Shown piece after piece: positions 1 through 5,822 of a stretch of DNA of 9,189 nt; within the stretch, counting starts at the first letter, position 1; every line of letters begins with the position of its first letter. The position numbers and the translations under genes were made by a program. This stretch comes from JAZDIT01 sp043804755 (lineage in GTDB: Bacteria > Patescibacteriota > Minisyncoccia > Minisyncoccales > JAQTPW01), in contig JAZDIT010000048.1 in the NCBI GenBank assembly GCA_043804755.1, positions 1-9,189 on the forward strand, written 5' to 3'. The notes beneath the pieces are model-generated. The model was not told the DNA's origin, did not search any database, and saw nothing but the letters and a program-made list of their open reading frames with translations.

Positions 1-225
1 ATTTCTTTTGTGGAAGTGAAAACTTTAACTTCGGATAAAAATTTTTTCCCCGAAGCTAAAGTAGATTTTGTAAAACAAAGGAAAATTGTAAGATCGGCAC
101 AAAGCTGGCTGATGAGAAATAAAATTCCTTTGGATTCTCCCTGGCAGGTGGACGTGGTGGCGATAACAATAGATACGCAAACCAACAAAGCCGATATAAG
201 GCATTTGGAAAACGCAGTGTTCTGA
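1..225 (+). CDS. yraN: YraN/UPF0102 family putative endonuclease, 3' part only
   Basis: This gene is cut by the left edge of the window; its frame is open from base 1, so the first GTG at 10 is an internal valine and not the start. About 74 C-terminal residues are visible. They match the UPF0102/YraN pattern: ISFVEVK carries the E-x-K of a PD-(D/E)XK nuclease core. It is followed by an SDK-FP segment, a KQRKI helix, and DSPWQVDVVAI then ADIRHLENAVF at the end. The family is a small (about 115-125 residue) predicted nuclease fold of unsettled cellular role, often near housekeeping genes. The upstream catalytic Asp lies outside the window. It ends with TGA, only 3 bp before the -35 box of the next promoter, so it closes its own unit. 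Family assignment is firm; activity is inferred from the family. Confidence 0.88.
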   Translation: MSFVEVKTLTSDKNFFPEAKVDFVKQRKIVRSAQSWLMRNKIPLDSPWQVDVVAITIDTQTNKADIRHLENAVF

Positions 226-228
226 CGA

Positions 229-257
229 TTGACAACCGAAATCAATTCTGCTAAACT
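229..257 (+). promoter_or_regulatory. Predicted sigma70-type promoter upstream of nusA
   Basis: A perfect -35 box TTGACA (229-234) is followed after 17 bp by TAAACT (252-257), four of six matches to TATAAT. The -10 is preceded by TGC (249-251), an extended -10 element. The predicted transcription start is near 264, about 80 nt upstream of the nusA ATG. It starts right after the yraN stop and would drive nusA and the genes behind it. The promoter before rny has the same 17-bp spacing and TGC extension, which supports both calls. Confidence 0.72.
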
Positions 258-287
258 TTAGTCAGAAAAGGAAAGGAGATGACGATT

Positions 288-318
288 ATGTCCGTTTGGA
301 AACGGGCATTTATTTTTT
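288..318 (+). terminator. Intrinsic terminator / possible attenuator in the nusA leader
   Basis: Bases 288-296 pair with 301-309 to give a 9-bp stem with one G-U pair and a TGGA loop. A T-rich tail follows, ending in six T (313-318). This has the form of a Rho-independent terminator. It lies downstream of the predicted promoter (229-257) and upstream of nusA, so a transcript from that promoter would be only about 55 nt if it stopped here. It could be an attenuator controlling nusA, or simply the terminator of the upstream yraN unit. NusA itself stimulates pausing and hairpin-dependent termination in known bacteria, which makes self-control plausible but unproven. Confidence 0.6.
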
Positions 319-320
319 AA
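288..320 (+). CDS. Putative 10-codon leader ORF before nusA
   Basis: The ORF begins with ATG at 288 and would encode MSVWKRAFIF, ending with TAA at 318-320. The sequence AAAGGAG (272-278) sits 9 nt upstream, a good Shine-Dalgarno and the only convincing one placed before a start codon in this window. The start codon lies in the base of a terminator-like hairpin (288-309), so an initiating ribosome would compete with the hairpin. The nusA ATG follows 25 nt after the stop. The peptide has no recognisable family and no run of a single amino acid like classical amino-acid attenuators. It may be a leader peptide whose translation matters more than its product, or a chance ORF. Confidence 0.28.
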   Translation: MSVWKRAFIF

Positions 321-345
321 ATAATTAATCATAACTATAACCACT

Positions 346-1680
346 ATGTTGGATTTGAAATCGTTTGCGGCGGCTATCGCTCAAATAGCTGAAGAAAAAG
401 GAATACCCTACGAAAAAGTAATCGAAAGCATCGAGTCGGCAATCGCTGCGGCTTACAAAAAGGATTACGGAGAAAAGGGGCAGATAATAAAAGCCAAAAT
501 GAACCCGGAAACGGGCGAAGTTAATTTTTGGCAGGTAAAGCTTGTCGTAGACCCAAAAATGCTTTTTACCGAGGAAGAGCTGGAAAAAATGAAAGAAAAA
601 AATCTTGAACAGTTTGAAGAACAGACGGAAGGCGAGAAAAAACTTCGCTTTAATCCGGAAAAACACATCATGATTGAAGATGCCAAAAAGATAAATCCAA
701 AAATAAAAGTTGAAGAAGAATTGGAAACGGCGCTGGAAACAAAAGAGGACTACGGAAGAATCGCGGCTCAAACAGCAAAACAGGTTATTTTGCAGAAAAT
801 CAGAGAAGCTGAAAGAGAATCCATTCTCAGCGAATTCAAATCAAAAGAAGGTGAAATAGTTTCCGGAATAGTCCAAAGAATAGAAGGCAGAAATATTTTC
901 TTTGACATAGGGAAAACGCTTGGCGTTTTAGCCAGGGAAGAACAGATCCCCGGAGAGTTTTATCGTCCCGGCCAGAGATTAAAGTTATTTATTTTAAAAG
1001 TGGAAGAAAATCCCAAGGGCCCGCTTATTTTCCTGTCGCGAGCTTATCCTAAATTGATTTCCAAATTATTCGAATTGGAAGTGCCCGAAGTCGCATCCGG
1101 GGCCGTTGTCATAAAATCAATTGCAAGAGAGGCGGGCTCCAGATCTAAAATCGCCGTCGTATCCACCATGGAAGGCGTCGATCCCATAGGATCGATGGTC
1201 GGTCAGAGGGGAACGAGAGTAATGGCGGTGATCAACGAATTAGGCGGAGAAAAAATAGATATCATCGAATGGTCGGAGGATTCCCAGAAATACATTTCAA
1301 ATTCCCTCTCCCCTGCAAAAGCGATAGAGGTTAAAATCATGCCGAAAAATAAAGCGCTGGTAATTATGCCGGAAGACCAATTGTCTCTGGCAATCGGAAA
1401 GGACGGGCAAAATGTGAGATTGGCGGCAAAATTAACCGGCTGGAAAATAGACGTAAGGGGTCCCAGCGAAGGAGTGCCCGAAGAACAAACCGAGGGAAAA
1501 CCTTCTGCGGAAAATCCGGACGAGAAAGCGGAAATTAAAGAGGAAAAAGAATCCGCCGGCAAGGAAGAGGACAAACCCTTCGACGCGGCTCAGGGCAGGG
1601 AAAAGCCGAAAAAAACGGCCAAAAAATCCGCTAAAAAAGAAACAAAGAAAAAAGCAAAAGAAGAAAATAACGATAAATAA
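346..1680 (+). CDS. nusA: Transcription termination/antitermination factor NusA
   Basis: NusA binds RNA polymerase and nascent RNA and modulates pausing, termination and antitermination. Domains in order: N-terminal polymerase-binding domain (about 1-165, ending in the typical TAKQVILQKIREAERE), S1 domain (about 168-232, starting GEIVSGIV), KH1 (about 235-305, loop VGQRGTR with GxxG at 286-289) and KH2 (about 315-372, loop IGKDGQN with GxxG at 351-354). A low-complexity Lys/Glu-rich tail (about 375-444) replaces the acidic repeats of E. coli NusA. The N-terminal domain carries roughly 37 extra residues (about 70-107) that E. coli lacks. The tail contains FDAAQGRE, encoded by a dispersed-repeat-like element at 1576-1600. 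ATG 346 is the only sensible start because a stop lies in frame at 322; no Shine-Dalgarno precedes it. The usual rimP and infB neighbours are absent here; hppA follows after 19 bp. Confidence 0.96.
   Translation: MLDLKSFAAAIAQIAEEKGIPYEKVIESIESAIAAAYKKDYGEKGQIIKAKMNPETGEVNFWQVKLVVDPKMLFTEEELEKMKEKNLEQFEEQTEGEKKLRFNPEKHIMIEDAKKINPKIKVEEELETALETKEDYGRIAAQTAKQVILQKIREAERESILSEFKSKEGEIVSGIVQRIEGRNIFFDIGKTLGVLAREEQIPGEFYRPGQRLKLFILKVEENPKGPLIFLSRAYPKLISKLFELEVPEVASGAVVIKSIAREAGSRSKIAVVSTMEGVDPIGSMVGQRGTRVMAVINELGGEKIDIIEWSEDSQKYISNSLSPAKAIEVKIMPKNKALVIMPEDQLSLAIGKDGQNVRLAAKLTGWKIDVRGPSEGVPEEQTEGKPSAENPDEKAEIKEEKESAGKEEDKPFDAAQGREKPKKTAKKSAKKETKKKAKEENNDK
1576..1600 (+). repeat. Dispersed-repeat-like element inside the nusA 3' end
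   Basis: The stretch begins CCCTTCGAC and continues through GCTCAGGGC to AGGG. Its ends CCCT (1576-1579) and AGGG (1592-1595) are inverted, and AGGG recurs at 1597-1600. From memory this matches a short repeat of the form CCTTCGAC-N-GCTCAGG that is scattered in many copies through numerous uncultivated bacterial genomes and is often read in frame, giving peptides such as FD-x-AQGR. Here it encodes PFDAAQGR in the disordered NusA tail. It is GC-rich compared with the adenine-rich DNA on both sides. Only one copy was seen in this window, so the repeat identity rests on recognition and not on a second local copy. Confidence 0.6.
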
Positions 1681-1699
1681 ATATAATTAATAATTTACT

Positions 1700-3679
1700 A
1701 TGTTATACTTTCCAATAATCGTTTCAGTATTTTCTTTATTATTCACCTATTTTTTAATCAGAAAAATCCAGAAATCTTCTTCCGGAGAAGGGAAACAAGT
1801 CGGAATCTCAATGGCCATCAAAGAAGGCGCCAAATCTTATCTGGCCAGGCAATATAAAACGATAGGCATCGTCGGAGGAGTTTTATTCGTCGTTTTATGG
1901 ATTGTTTTCGGTTTCAAAACCGGATTGGGATTTTTGGTCGGAGCCGTTGCTTCGGGTATTTCCGGTTACATAGGGATGATAGTTTCAACGACTGCCAACG
2001 TCAAAGTGACGGAAGCCGCAAAAAAGGGATTAAAAGAAGCTTTGGGTTTGTCTTTTGAAGGAGGCGCGGTAACCGGATTTTTGGTGGTGGGGTTAGGATT
2101 ACTTTCGGTTACCGGTTTTTATTTATTGACCAAGGATTTAAGAGCTCTAATAGCTCTTGGATTCGGGGGTTCATTAATATCGGTTTTTGCCAGATTGGGA
2201 GGAGGTATATATACGAAAGCCGCCGATGTCGGTGCGGATTTAGTGGGGAAAGTTGAAAAAGGAATTCCGGAAGACGACCCCAGAAATCCCGCAGTCATAG
2301 CCGACCAAGTCGGAGATAACGTGGGAGATTGTGCCGGAATGGCGGCGGATCTGTTTGAAACATATGCGGTTACCGCCATTGCTGCAATGCTTTTGGGGAA
2401 TTTGATTTTCCCCGATTCACAACTGGTTTTACTTCCACTGATTTTGGGAGCAGTTTCGATACTAAGTTCTGTTGTCGGTACCTTTTTCGTGAAACTCGGA
2501 AAATCCAAAAACATAATGGGTGCTTTTTACAAGGGGCTGATAGCATCCGGCATTCTGTCGGCAGTGGGATTTTATTTCGTGATCAGTCAGTTCCCGATTT
2601 CCGAACCAGGTTTCTCGAAAATTAAAATTTATCTTGCGTCTTTAATCGGACTTTTGATTGCCGGCGGAATGTTCATAATCACGGAATACTTCACCTCAAA
2701 AGACCACGATCCGGTCCGTTCCATCGCCAAGGCTTCCGAATCTGGCCACGGGACGAATATAATTACGGGTTTGGCCGTCGGAATGAAATCAACAGCTTTG
2801 CCGGCCGTTTTAATCACTCTGGGGATTCTGGTAAGTTACTGGCTAGCCGGACTTTATGGGATAGCGATTGCCGCGATGAGTATGCTTTCATTAGCAGGGA
2901 TTATCGTTGCTGTAGACTCATACGGTCCCATCACTGACAATGCGGGCGGAATCGCCGAAATGTCCGGGCTTTCCGATGATGTCAGGGAAGTAACCGATGC
3001 TCTCGACGCCGTGGGCAACACGACGAAGGCGGTCACAAAGGGTTACGCGATAGCTTCCGCAGGCCTGGCTACTCTGGTTTTGTTTTCTTCTTATACACAG
3101 GATTTGTCGGCTTTCGGAACTTTCAGCTTCAGTTTGGATAACCCGAAAATTATTGCCGGTCTTTTGATAGGCGGTTTGCTGCCCTATCTTTTTGCTTCCT
3201 ATGCCATGTCTGCGGTGGGAAGGGCTGCCGGAAAAGTTGTTGAGGAAGTGCGGCGGCAGTTTAGAGAAATAAAAGGTTTGATGGAGGGAGAAGCAAAGCC
3301 GGAATATGGGAAATGCGTTGATATTGTGACGAAAGCTGCGATAAAAGAAATGCTTCTGCCGGCACTGATCCCGATTTTAGCCGTTATTTTTGTAGGGTTT
3401 GTTTTGGGACCTGAAGCCTTGGGAGGACTTCTGATAGGTTCCATTATCACGGGGTTTTTTGTCGCGATTTCTATGACTTCGGGAGGCGCCGCCTGGGATA
3501 ACGCAAAAAAATATATAGAGCAGGGAAATTTCGGGGGCAAAGGTTCTTTCGCACATCAGGCTGCCGTTACGGGCGATACCGTCGGGGATCCTTATAAGGA
3601 CACCGCAGGACCCGCGATAAATCCCATGATTAAAGTTCTGAATATAGTCGCTTTATTAATAGTCGGACTTTTGATTTAA
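1700..3679 (+). CDS. hppA: K+-independent H+-translocating membrane pyrophosphatase
   Basis: This integral membrane pump hydrolyses pyrophosphate to two phosphates and exports protons. At 659 residues it is near the normal family length, with about 16 hydrophobic segments. Active-site blocks are visible in order: DVGADLVGKVE (177-186), EDDPRNP then DNVGDCAGMAADLFE (191-220), EYFTSKDHDPV (329-339), DSYGPITDNAGGIAEMSG (406-423), AWDNAKKYIE (598-607) and GDTVGDPYKDTAGPA (625-639). The determinant GNTTKAVTKG has Lys at 443 and Thr at 446, as in K+-independent H+-pumps; K+-dependent enzymes have Ala at the Lys position. Two motif differences: ADQVGDNVGD for the usual ADNVGDNVGD, and GSFAHQAAV for the usual GSEAHKAAV. 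It starts 19 bp after nusA and ends 3 bp before tig, so co-transcription is likely. A proton pump fed by pyrophosphate suits a fermentative cell with little respiratory machinery; that role is inferred. Confidence 0.96.
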   Translation: MLYFPIIVSVFSLLFTYFLIRKIQKSSSGEGKQVGISMAIKEGAKSYLARQYKTIGIVGGVLFVVLWIVFGFKTGLGFLVGAVASGISGYIGMIVSTTANVKVTEAAKKGLKEALGLSFEGGAVTGFLVVGLGLLSVTGFYLLTKDLRALIALGFGGSLISVFARLGGGIYTKAADVGADLVGKVEKGIPEDDPRNPAVIADQVGDNVGDCAGMAADLFETYAVTAIAAMLLGNLIFPDSQLVLLPLILGAVSILSSVVGTFFVKLGKSKNIMGAFYKGLIASGILSAVGFYFVISQFPISEPGFSKIKIYLASLIGLLIAGGMFIITEYFTSKDHDPVRSIAKASESGHGTNIITGLAVGMKSTALPAVLITLGILVSYWLAGLYGIAIAAMSMLSLAGIIVAVDSYGPITDNAGGIAEMSGLSDDVREVTDALDAVGNTTKAVTKGYAIASAGLATLVLFSSYTQDLSAFGTFSFSLDNPKIIAGLLIGGLLPYLFASYAMSAVGRAAGKVVEEVRRQFREIKGLMEGEAKPEYGKCVDIVTKAAIKEMLLPALIPILAVIFVGFVLGPEALGGLLIGSIITGFFVAISMTSGGAAWDNAKKYIEQGNFGGKGSFAHQAAVTGDTVGDPYKDTAGPAINPMIKVLNIVALLIVGLLI

Positions 3680-3682
3680 ACA

Positions 3683-4960
3683 ATGAAAATCATAACCACG
3701 AAATTACCCCGCTCCCGGGTTGAATTTAAAATTGAATTATCGCCTGAAGAGTTCGAAAGATACAGGACGGAAGCAGTTTTGCATCTCGGCAACGAAATAA
3801 AGGTGGAAGGTTTCAGACAGGGGCATGTACCCGATGCGATAATCGCAAGGGAGGTCGGAGAGGGAAAAATTACAGAAGAGGCCGCCGAAATTGCGATAAG
3901 AGAGAATTATCTGAAAGCGGTATCCGAAAACAAAATAATTCCGATAAGCCGTCCCGATGCTGAAATTTTAAAAATCGCCAAAGGAAATCCTTTCGAATTC
4001 AAGATTACGGTTTCCGTTATGCCGGAAGTGAAACTTCCCGATTATAAGAAGATCGCTTCAGACGTGAAAAGAAAAGAAATTTCGGTGGCGGAAAACGACG
4101 TAAAAGATTCCCTTAACTGGCTGCAGAAATCACGGGCCAAATTGAGCCTGAAAAATGCTCCGGCGCAAAAAGGAGATTTTATAGAAATGGAATTCAGTTG
4201 CGCACAAGTTGATGAAGGGAAAAAACAGCAGGACGCTTTTCTGCTCGGGCAGGGGCGTTTCATCCCGGGATTCGAAGAAAATTTGGAAGGAATGGAAGAC
4301 GGCGAAGAAAAAGAATTCCAGATTCAGTTTCCGGATGACTACGCAAAGAAAGATTTAGCTGGAAAAAAAGCGGATTTCAAGACCAAGATAAAATCGGTCC
4401 AGAAGATTGAGCTTCCGGAATTAACCGATGATTTTGTCAAAAGTTTGGGGAATTTCGAAAATCTCGAAGCGCTGGAAAAAGGAATAAGAGAGGGTTTGAT
4501 TTCGGAAAAAGAAAAGGCGGAATCAGAAAGAGTCCGCAATGAAATCCTTGATAAAATCTCTGAATTTTCAGAAAGCGACATTCCCGATGCCCTGCTTGAA
4601 TCGGAAAAAAACAGGACGCTGGAGGATTTAAAAGCTAGGGTTTCCGAAAGTTTGAAAATCCCCTTTGAGGATTATCTGGGAAAAATCAAAAAAACGGAAA
4701 AAGAACTGATTGAATCTTTTGCAAAGCAGGCGGAAAAAAGAATAAAGATCAGTTTGGTTTTGGAAAAAATAGCAAAGCAGGAAAAGATAACGGCATCGGG
4801 CGAAGAGACCAAAGAAGCCGTAGGCGAAGTTTTAAAGCATTACACCGACGGAGAAAAGCCAAAAAAGGAACTTGACTTGGAGCAAATGAATGAGTACAAT
4901 ACAGAGGTAATTCTTAACGAAAAAACGCTTAAATTTTTGGAATCTTTTGTTAAAAAATAA
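3683..4960 (+). CDS. tig: Trigger factor (ribosome-associated chaperone, FKBP-type PPIase)
   Basis: Trigger factor docks at the ribosomal exit tunnel, shields emerging chains and can isomerise prolyl bonds. The 425-residue protein has the three family domains: an N-terminal ribosome-binding domain (about 1-115), an FKBP-like PPIase domain (about 160-240, with AQKGDFIEMEFS and GQGRFIPGFEENLEGMEDGEEKEF split across it) and a helical C-terminal chaperone domain (about 245-425). The ribosome-docking signature, usually GFRxGKxP, reads GFRQGHVP at 43-50, with His in place of the usual Lys. ATG 3683 lies 3 bp after the hppA stop and opens directly with the conserved N-terminal strand; no Shine-Dalgarno is visible. 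The clpP gene follows 4 bp after the stop, matching the widespread tig-clpP pairing. The C-terminal region is very rich in Lys and Glu. Confidence 0.95.
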   Translation: MKIITTKLPRSRVEFKIELSPEEFERYRTEAVLHLGNEIKVEGFRQGHVPDAIIAREVGEGKITEEAAEIAIRENYLKAVSENKIIPISRPDAEILKIAKGNPFEFKITVSVMPEVKLPDYKKIASDVKRKEISVAENDVKDSLNWLQKSRAKLSLKNAPAQKGDFIEMEFSCAQVDEGKKQQDAFLLGQGRFIPGFEENLEGMEDGEEKEFQIQFPDDYAKKDLAGKKADFKTKIKSVQKIELPELTDDFVKSLGNFENLEALEKGIREGLISEKEKAESERVRNEILDKISEFSESDIPDALLESEKNRTLEDLKARVSESLKIPFEDYLGKIKKTEKELIESFAKQAEKRIKISLVLEKIAKQEKITASGEETKEAVGEVLKHYTDGEKPKKELDLEQMNEYNTEVILNEKTLKFLESFVKK

Positions 4961-4964
4961 AAGC

Positions 4965-5552
4965 ATGAATATTATACCTACTGTAATAGAAAAAAGTCAG
5001 TATGGAGAGCGAGCCTACGATATTTATTCCAGGCTTCTAAAAGAAAGAATCATTTTTCTGGGCTCTCCCATCAATGACGATGTCGCGAACTCAATAATTG
5101 CGCAGATGCTTTTTCTATCATCGCAGGATCCGAAAAAGGAAATCCAGTTTTACATCAATTCGCCGGGCGGAATTCTGACGTCGGGCCTTGCGATATACGA
5201 TACGATGCAATATGTGAAGTGTTCGGTTTCCACCGTTTGCGTGGGCTCCGCCGCTTCGGCAGCAGCCGTTTTGCTTGCGGCGGGAACCAAAGGAAAAAGG
5301 TTCTCCTTGCCCAACGCCCAGATTCTTCTGCACCAGGTTGCCGTAAGCGGAGTGGGAGGTCAGGCTTCGGAAATCGCAATTGCCGCAAAGGAAATTTTGA
5401 GATTAAAGGACAAGGTGAACAGAATCCTTACCAAACACACGGGCCAGCCGTTTTCCAGAATAGAAAAAGATACGGACAGGGATTTCTATCTGACGGCGGA
5501 TGAAGCCAAGGAATACGGAGTGATCGACGAAGTAATCAAAACAAAAGAGTAA
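4965..5552 (+). CDS. clpP: ATP-dependent Clp protease proteolytic subunit ClpP
   Basis: ClpP forms the double-heptamer serine protease chamber fed by Clp ATPases. ATG 4965 gives 195 residues beginning MNIIPTVIE then GERAYDIYSRLLKERIIFLG, the standard mature N-terminus with no propeptide. An upstream in-frame TTG at 4947 would add six non-conserved residues inside tig and is rejected. The catalytic triad is Ser98 (in GSAASAAA), His123 (LLHQ) and Asp173 (DTDRDFYL). The oxyanion-strand motif INSPGG is at 65-70. Odd points: the residue after the catalytic Ser is Ala rather than the usual Met, and one extra residue lies in the HQVAVSGVGGQ segment just after His123 compared with E. coli. No ATPase gene such as clpX follows; a strong terminator comes 12 bp after the stop, so the partner unfoldase must be encoded elsewhere. 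Confidence 0.96.
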   Translation: MNIIPTVIEKSQYGERAYDIYSRLLKERIIFLGSPINDDVANSIIAQMLFLSSQDPKKEIQFYINSPGGILTSGLAIYDTMQYVKCSVSTVCVGSAASAAAVLLAAGTKGKRFSLPNAQILLHQVAVSGVGGQASEIAIAAKEILRLKDKVNRILTKHTGQPFSRIEKDTDRDFYLTADEAKEYGVIDEVIKTKE

Positions 5553-5564
5553 AATTTTATACGA

Positions 5565-5591
5565 TAAAACCCCGCCAAAAGCGGGGTTTTA
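5565..5591 (+). terminator. Strong Rho-independent terminator after clpP
   Basis: Bases 5566-5575 (AAAACCCCGC) pair perfectly with 5581-5590 (GCGGGGTTTT) around a CAAAA loop; T5565 and A5591 extend the stem to 11 bp. The T run forms the 3' end of the stem, and further T-rich DNA follows at 5594-5598. It begins 12 bp after the clpP stop and ends the nusA-hppA-tig-clpP unit. The symmetric A/T ends would allow termination from either direction. Confidence 0.93.
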
Positions 5592-5616
5592 CATTTTTCG
5601 AAAAATGTGCTATCAT
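5588..5616 (+). promoter_or_regulatory. Predicted promoter for rny, overlapping the clpP terminator
   Basis: TTTACA (5588-5593, five of six to TTGACA) is followed after 17 bp by TATCAT (5611-5616, five of six to TATAAT). The -10 is extended by TGC at 5608-5610. The -35 box shares its bases with the T run of the clpP terminator. The predicted start is near 5623, giving a leader of about 200 nt before the rny ATG. The match quality and the extended -10 shared with the nusA promoter make this the likely main promoter of rny. Confidence 0.7.
5591..5608. promoter_or_regulatory. Perfect 18-bp palindrome in the rny promoter spacer
   Basis: ACATTTTTCGAAAAATGT is its own reverse complement over all 18 bases. 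It overlaps the last three bases of the -35 box and fills most of the spacer, ending just before the extended -10. That is a classical place for a dimeric repressor or activator to bind. As it lies upstream of the predicted start, it would act as DNA and not as an RNA hairpin in the rny transcript. In read-through RNA from clpP it could instead form a second weak hairpin behind the terminator. Confidence 0.45.
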
Positions 5617-5622
5617 CAGCAT

Positions 5623-5822
5623 ATCTGACGAGTAGAAATATTTTTGCTATTTTTCAGAATTTAAACATAACTTTGGACTTTGGATTTATATCAGTTCCGT
5701 CCAAGATTCTTGGCGCTATATGAAATTTAAAGCTGGAAATAAACAATTTCATAAACCATACGCAAAATTATGGGCGTTTGGTTTTGGGACGGATTTTTAT
5801 AGCCAAATTTCATTTTTAATTT
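5623..5822 (+). promoter_or_regulatory. rny: Long 5' leader of rny with possible alternative pairings
   Basis: About 200 nt without a supported gene separate the predicted start from the rny ATG. It contains a tandem CTTTGGA pair (5671-5684) and a small hairpin CCAAG/CTTGG (5701-5713). A 9-bp perfect stem pairs TATGAAATT (5719-5727) with AATTTCATA (5745-5753). A 7-bp long-range pairing joins TCCGTCC (5696-5702) to GGACGGA (5787-5793). The segment 5720-5728 can also pair with AAATTTCAT (5805-5813), directly before the start codon. A frame opening at ATG 5720 overlaps rny and looks like noise. No known riboswitch core was recognised. Confidence 0.4.
5625..5653 (+). promoter_or_regulatory. Weak second candidate promoter in the rny leader
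   Basis: CTGACG (5625-5630, four of six to TTGACA) lies 17 bp before TATTTT (5648-5653), which is again extended by TGC (5645-5647). Spacing and the TGC extension match the two better promoters in this window. The boxes are poorer, so it may be a tandem minor start or chance in AT-rich DNA. Confidence 0.28.

Noticed and set aside
10..12. GTG as the start of the first gene.
   Set aside because: The frame is open back to base 1, and the valine is part of the conserved FVEVK core of the YraN family, so the gene is truncated by the window edge.
336..348. TATAAC just before nusA as a -10 box for a leaderless transcript.
   Set aside because: There is no -35 box at 16-18 bp, only a T run, and the implied start would fall just inside the start codon.
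325..771. A 148-codon minus-strand frame opposite nusA, and similar antisense frames opposite hppA, tig and clpP.
   Set aside because: They lie opposite well-conserved genes, have skewed composition such as long Phe or Ser runs, and match no family.
1682..1687. TATAAT directly upstream of hppA as an internal promoter.
   Set aside because: The bases 17 bp upstream (AGAAGA) do not resemble a -35 box, there is no TGC extension, and the DNA is AT-rich.
4947..4964. An upstream TTG start for clpP.
   Set aside because: It lies within the end of tig and adds six non-conserved residues, while ATG 4965 gives the standard mature ClpP N-terminus.
5623..5640. CTGACGA followed closely by GAAA resembles the core of a hammerhead ribozyme.
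   Set aside because: There is no stem II between the two core parts, and no convincing stem I, stem III or cleavage site around them.
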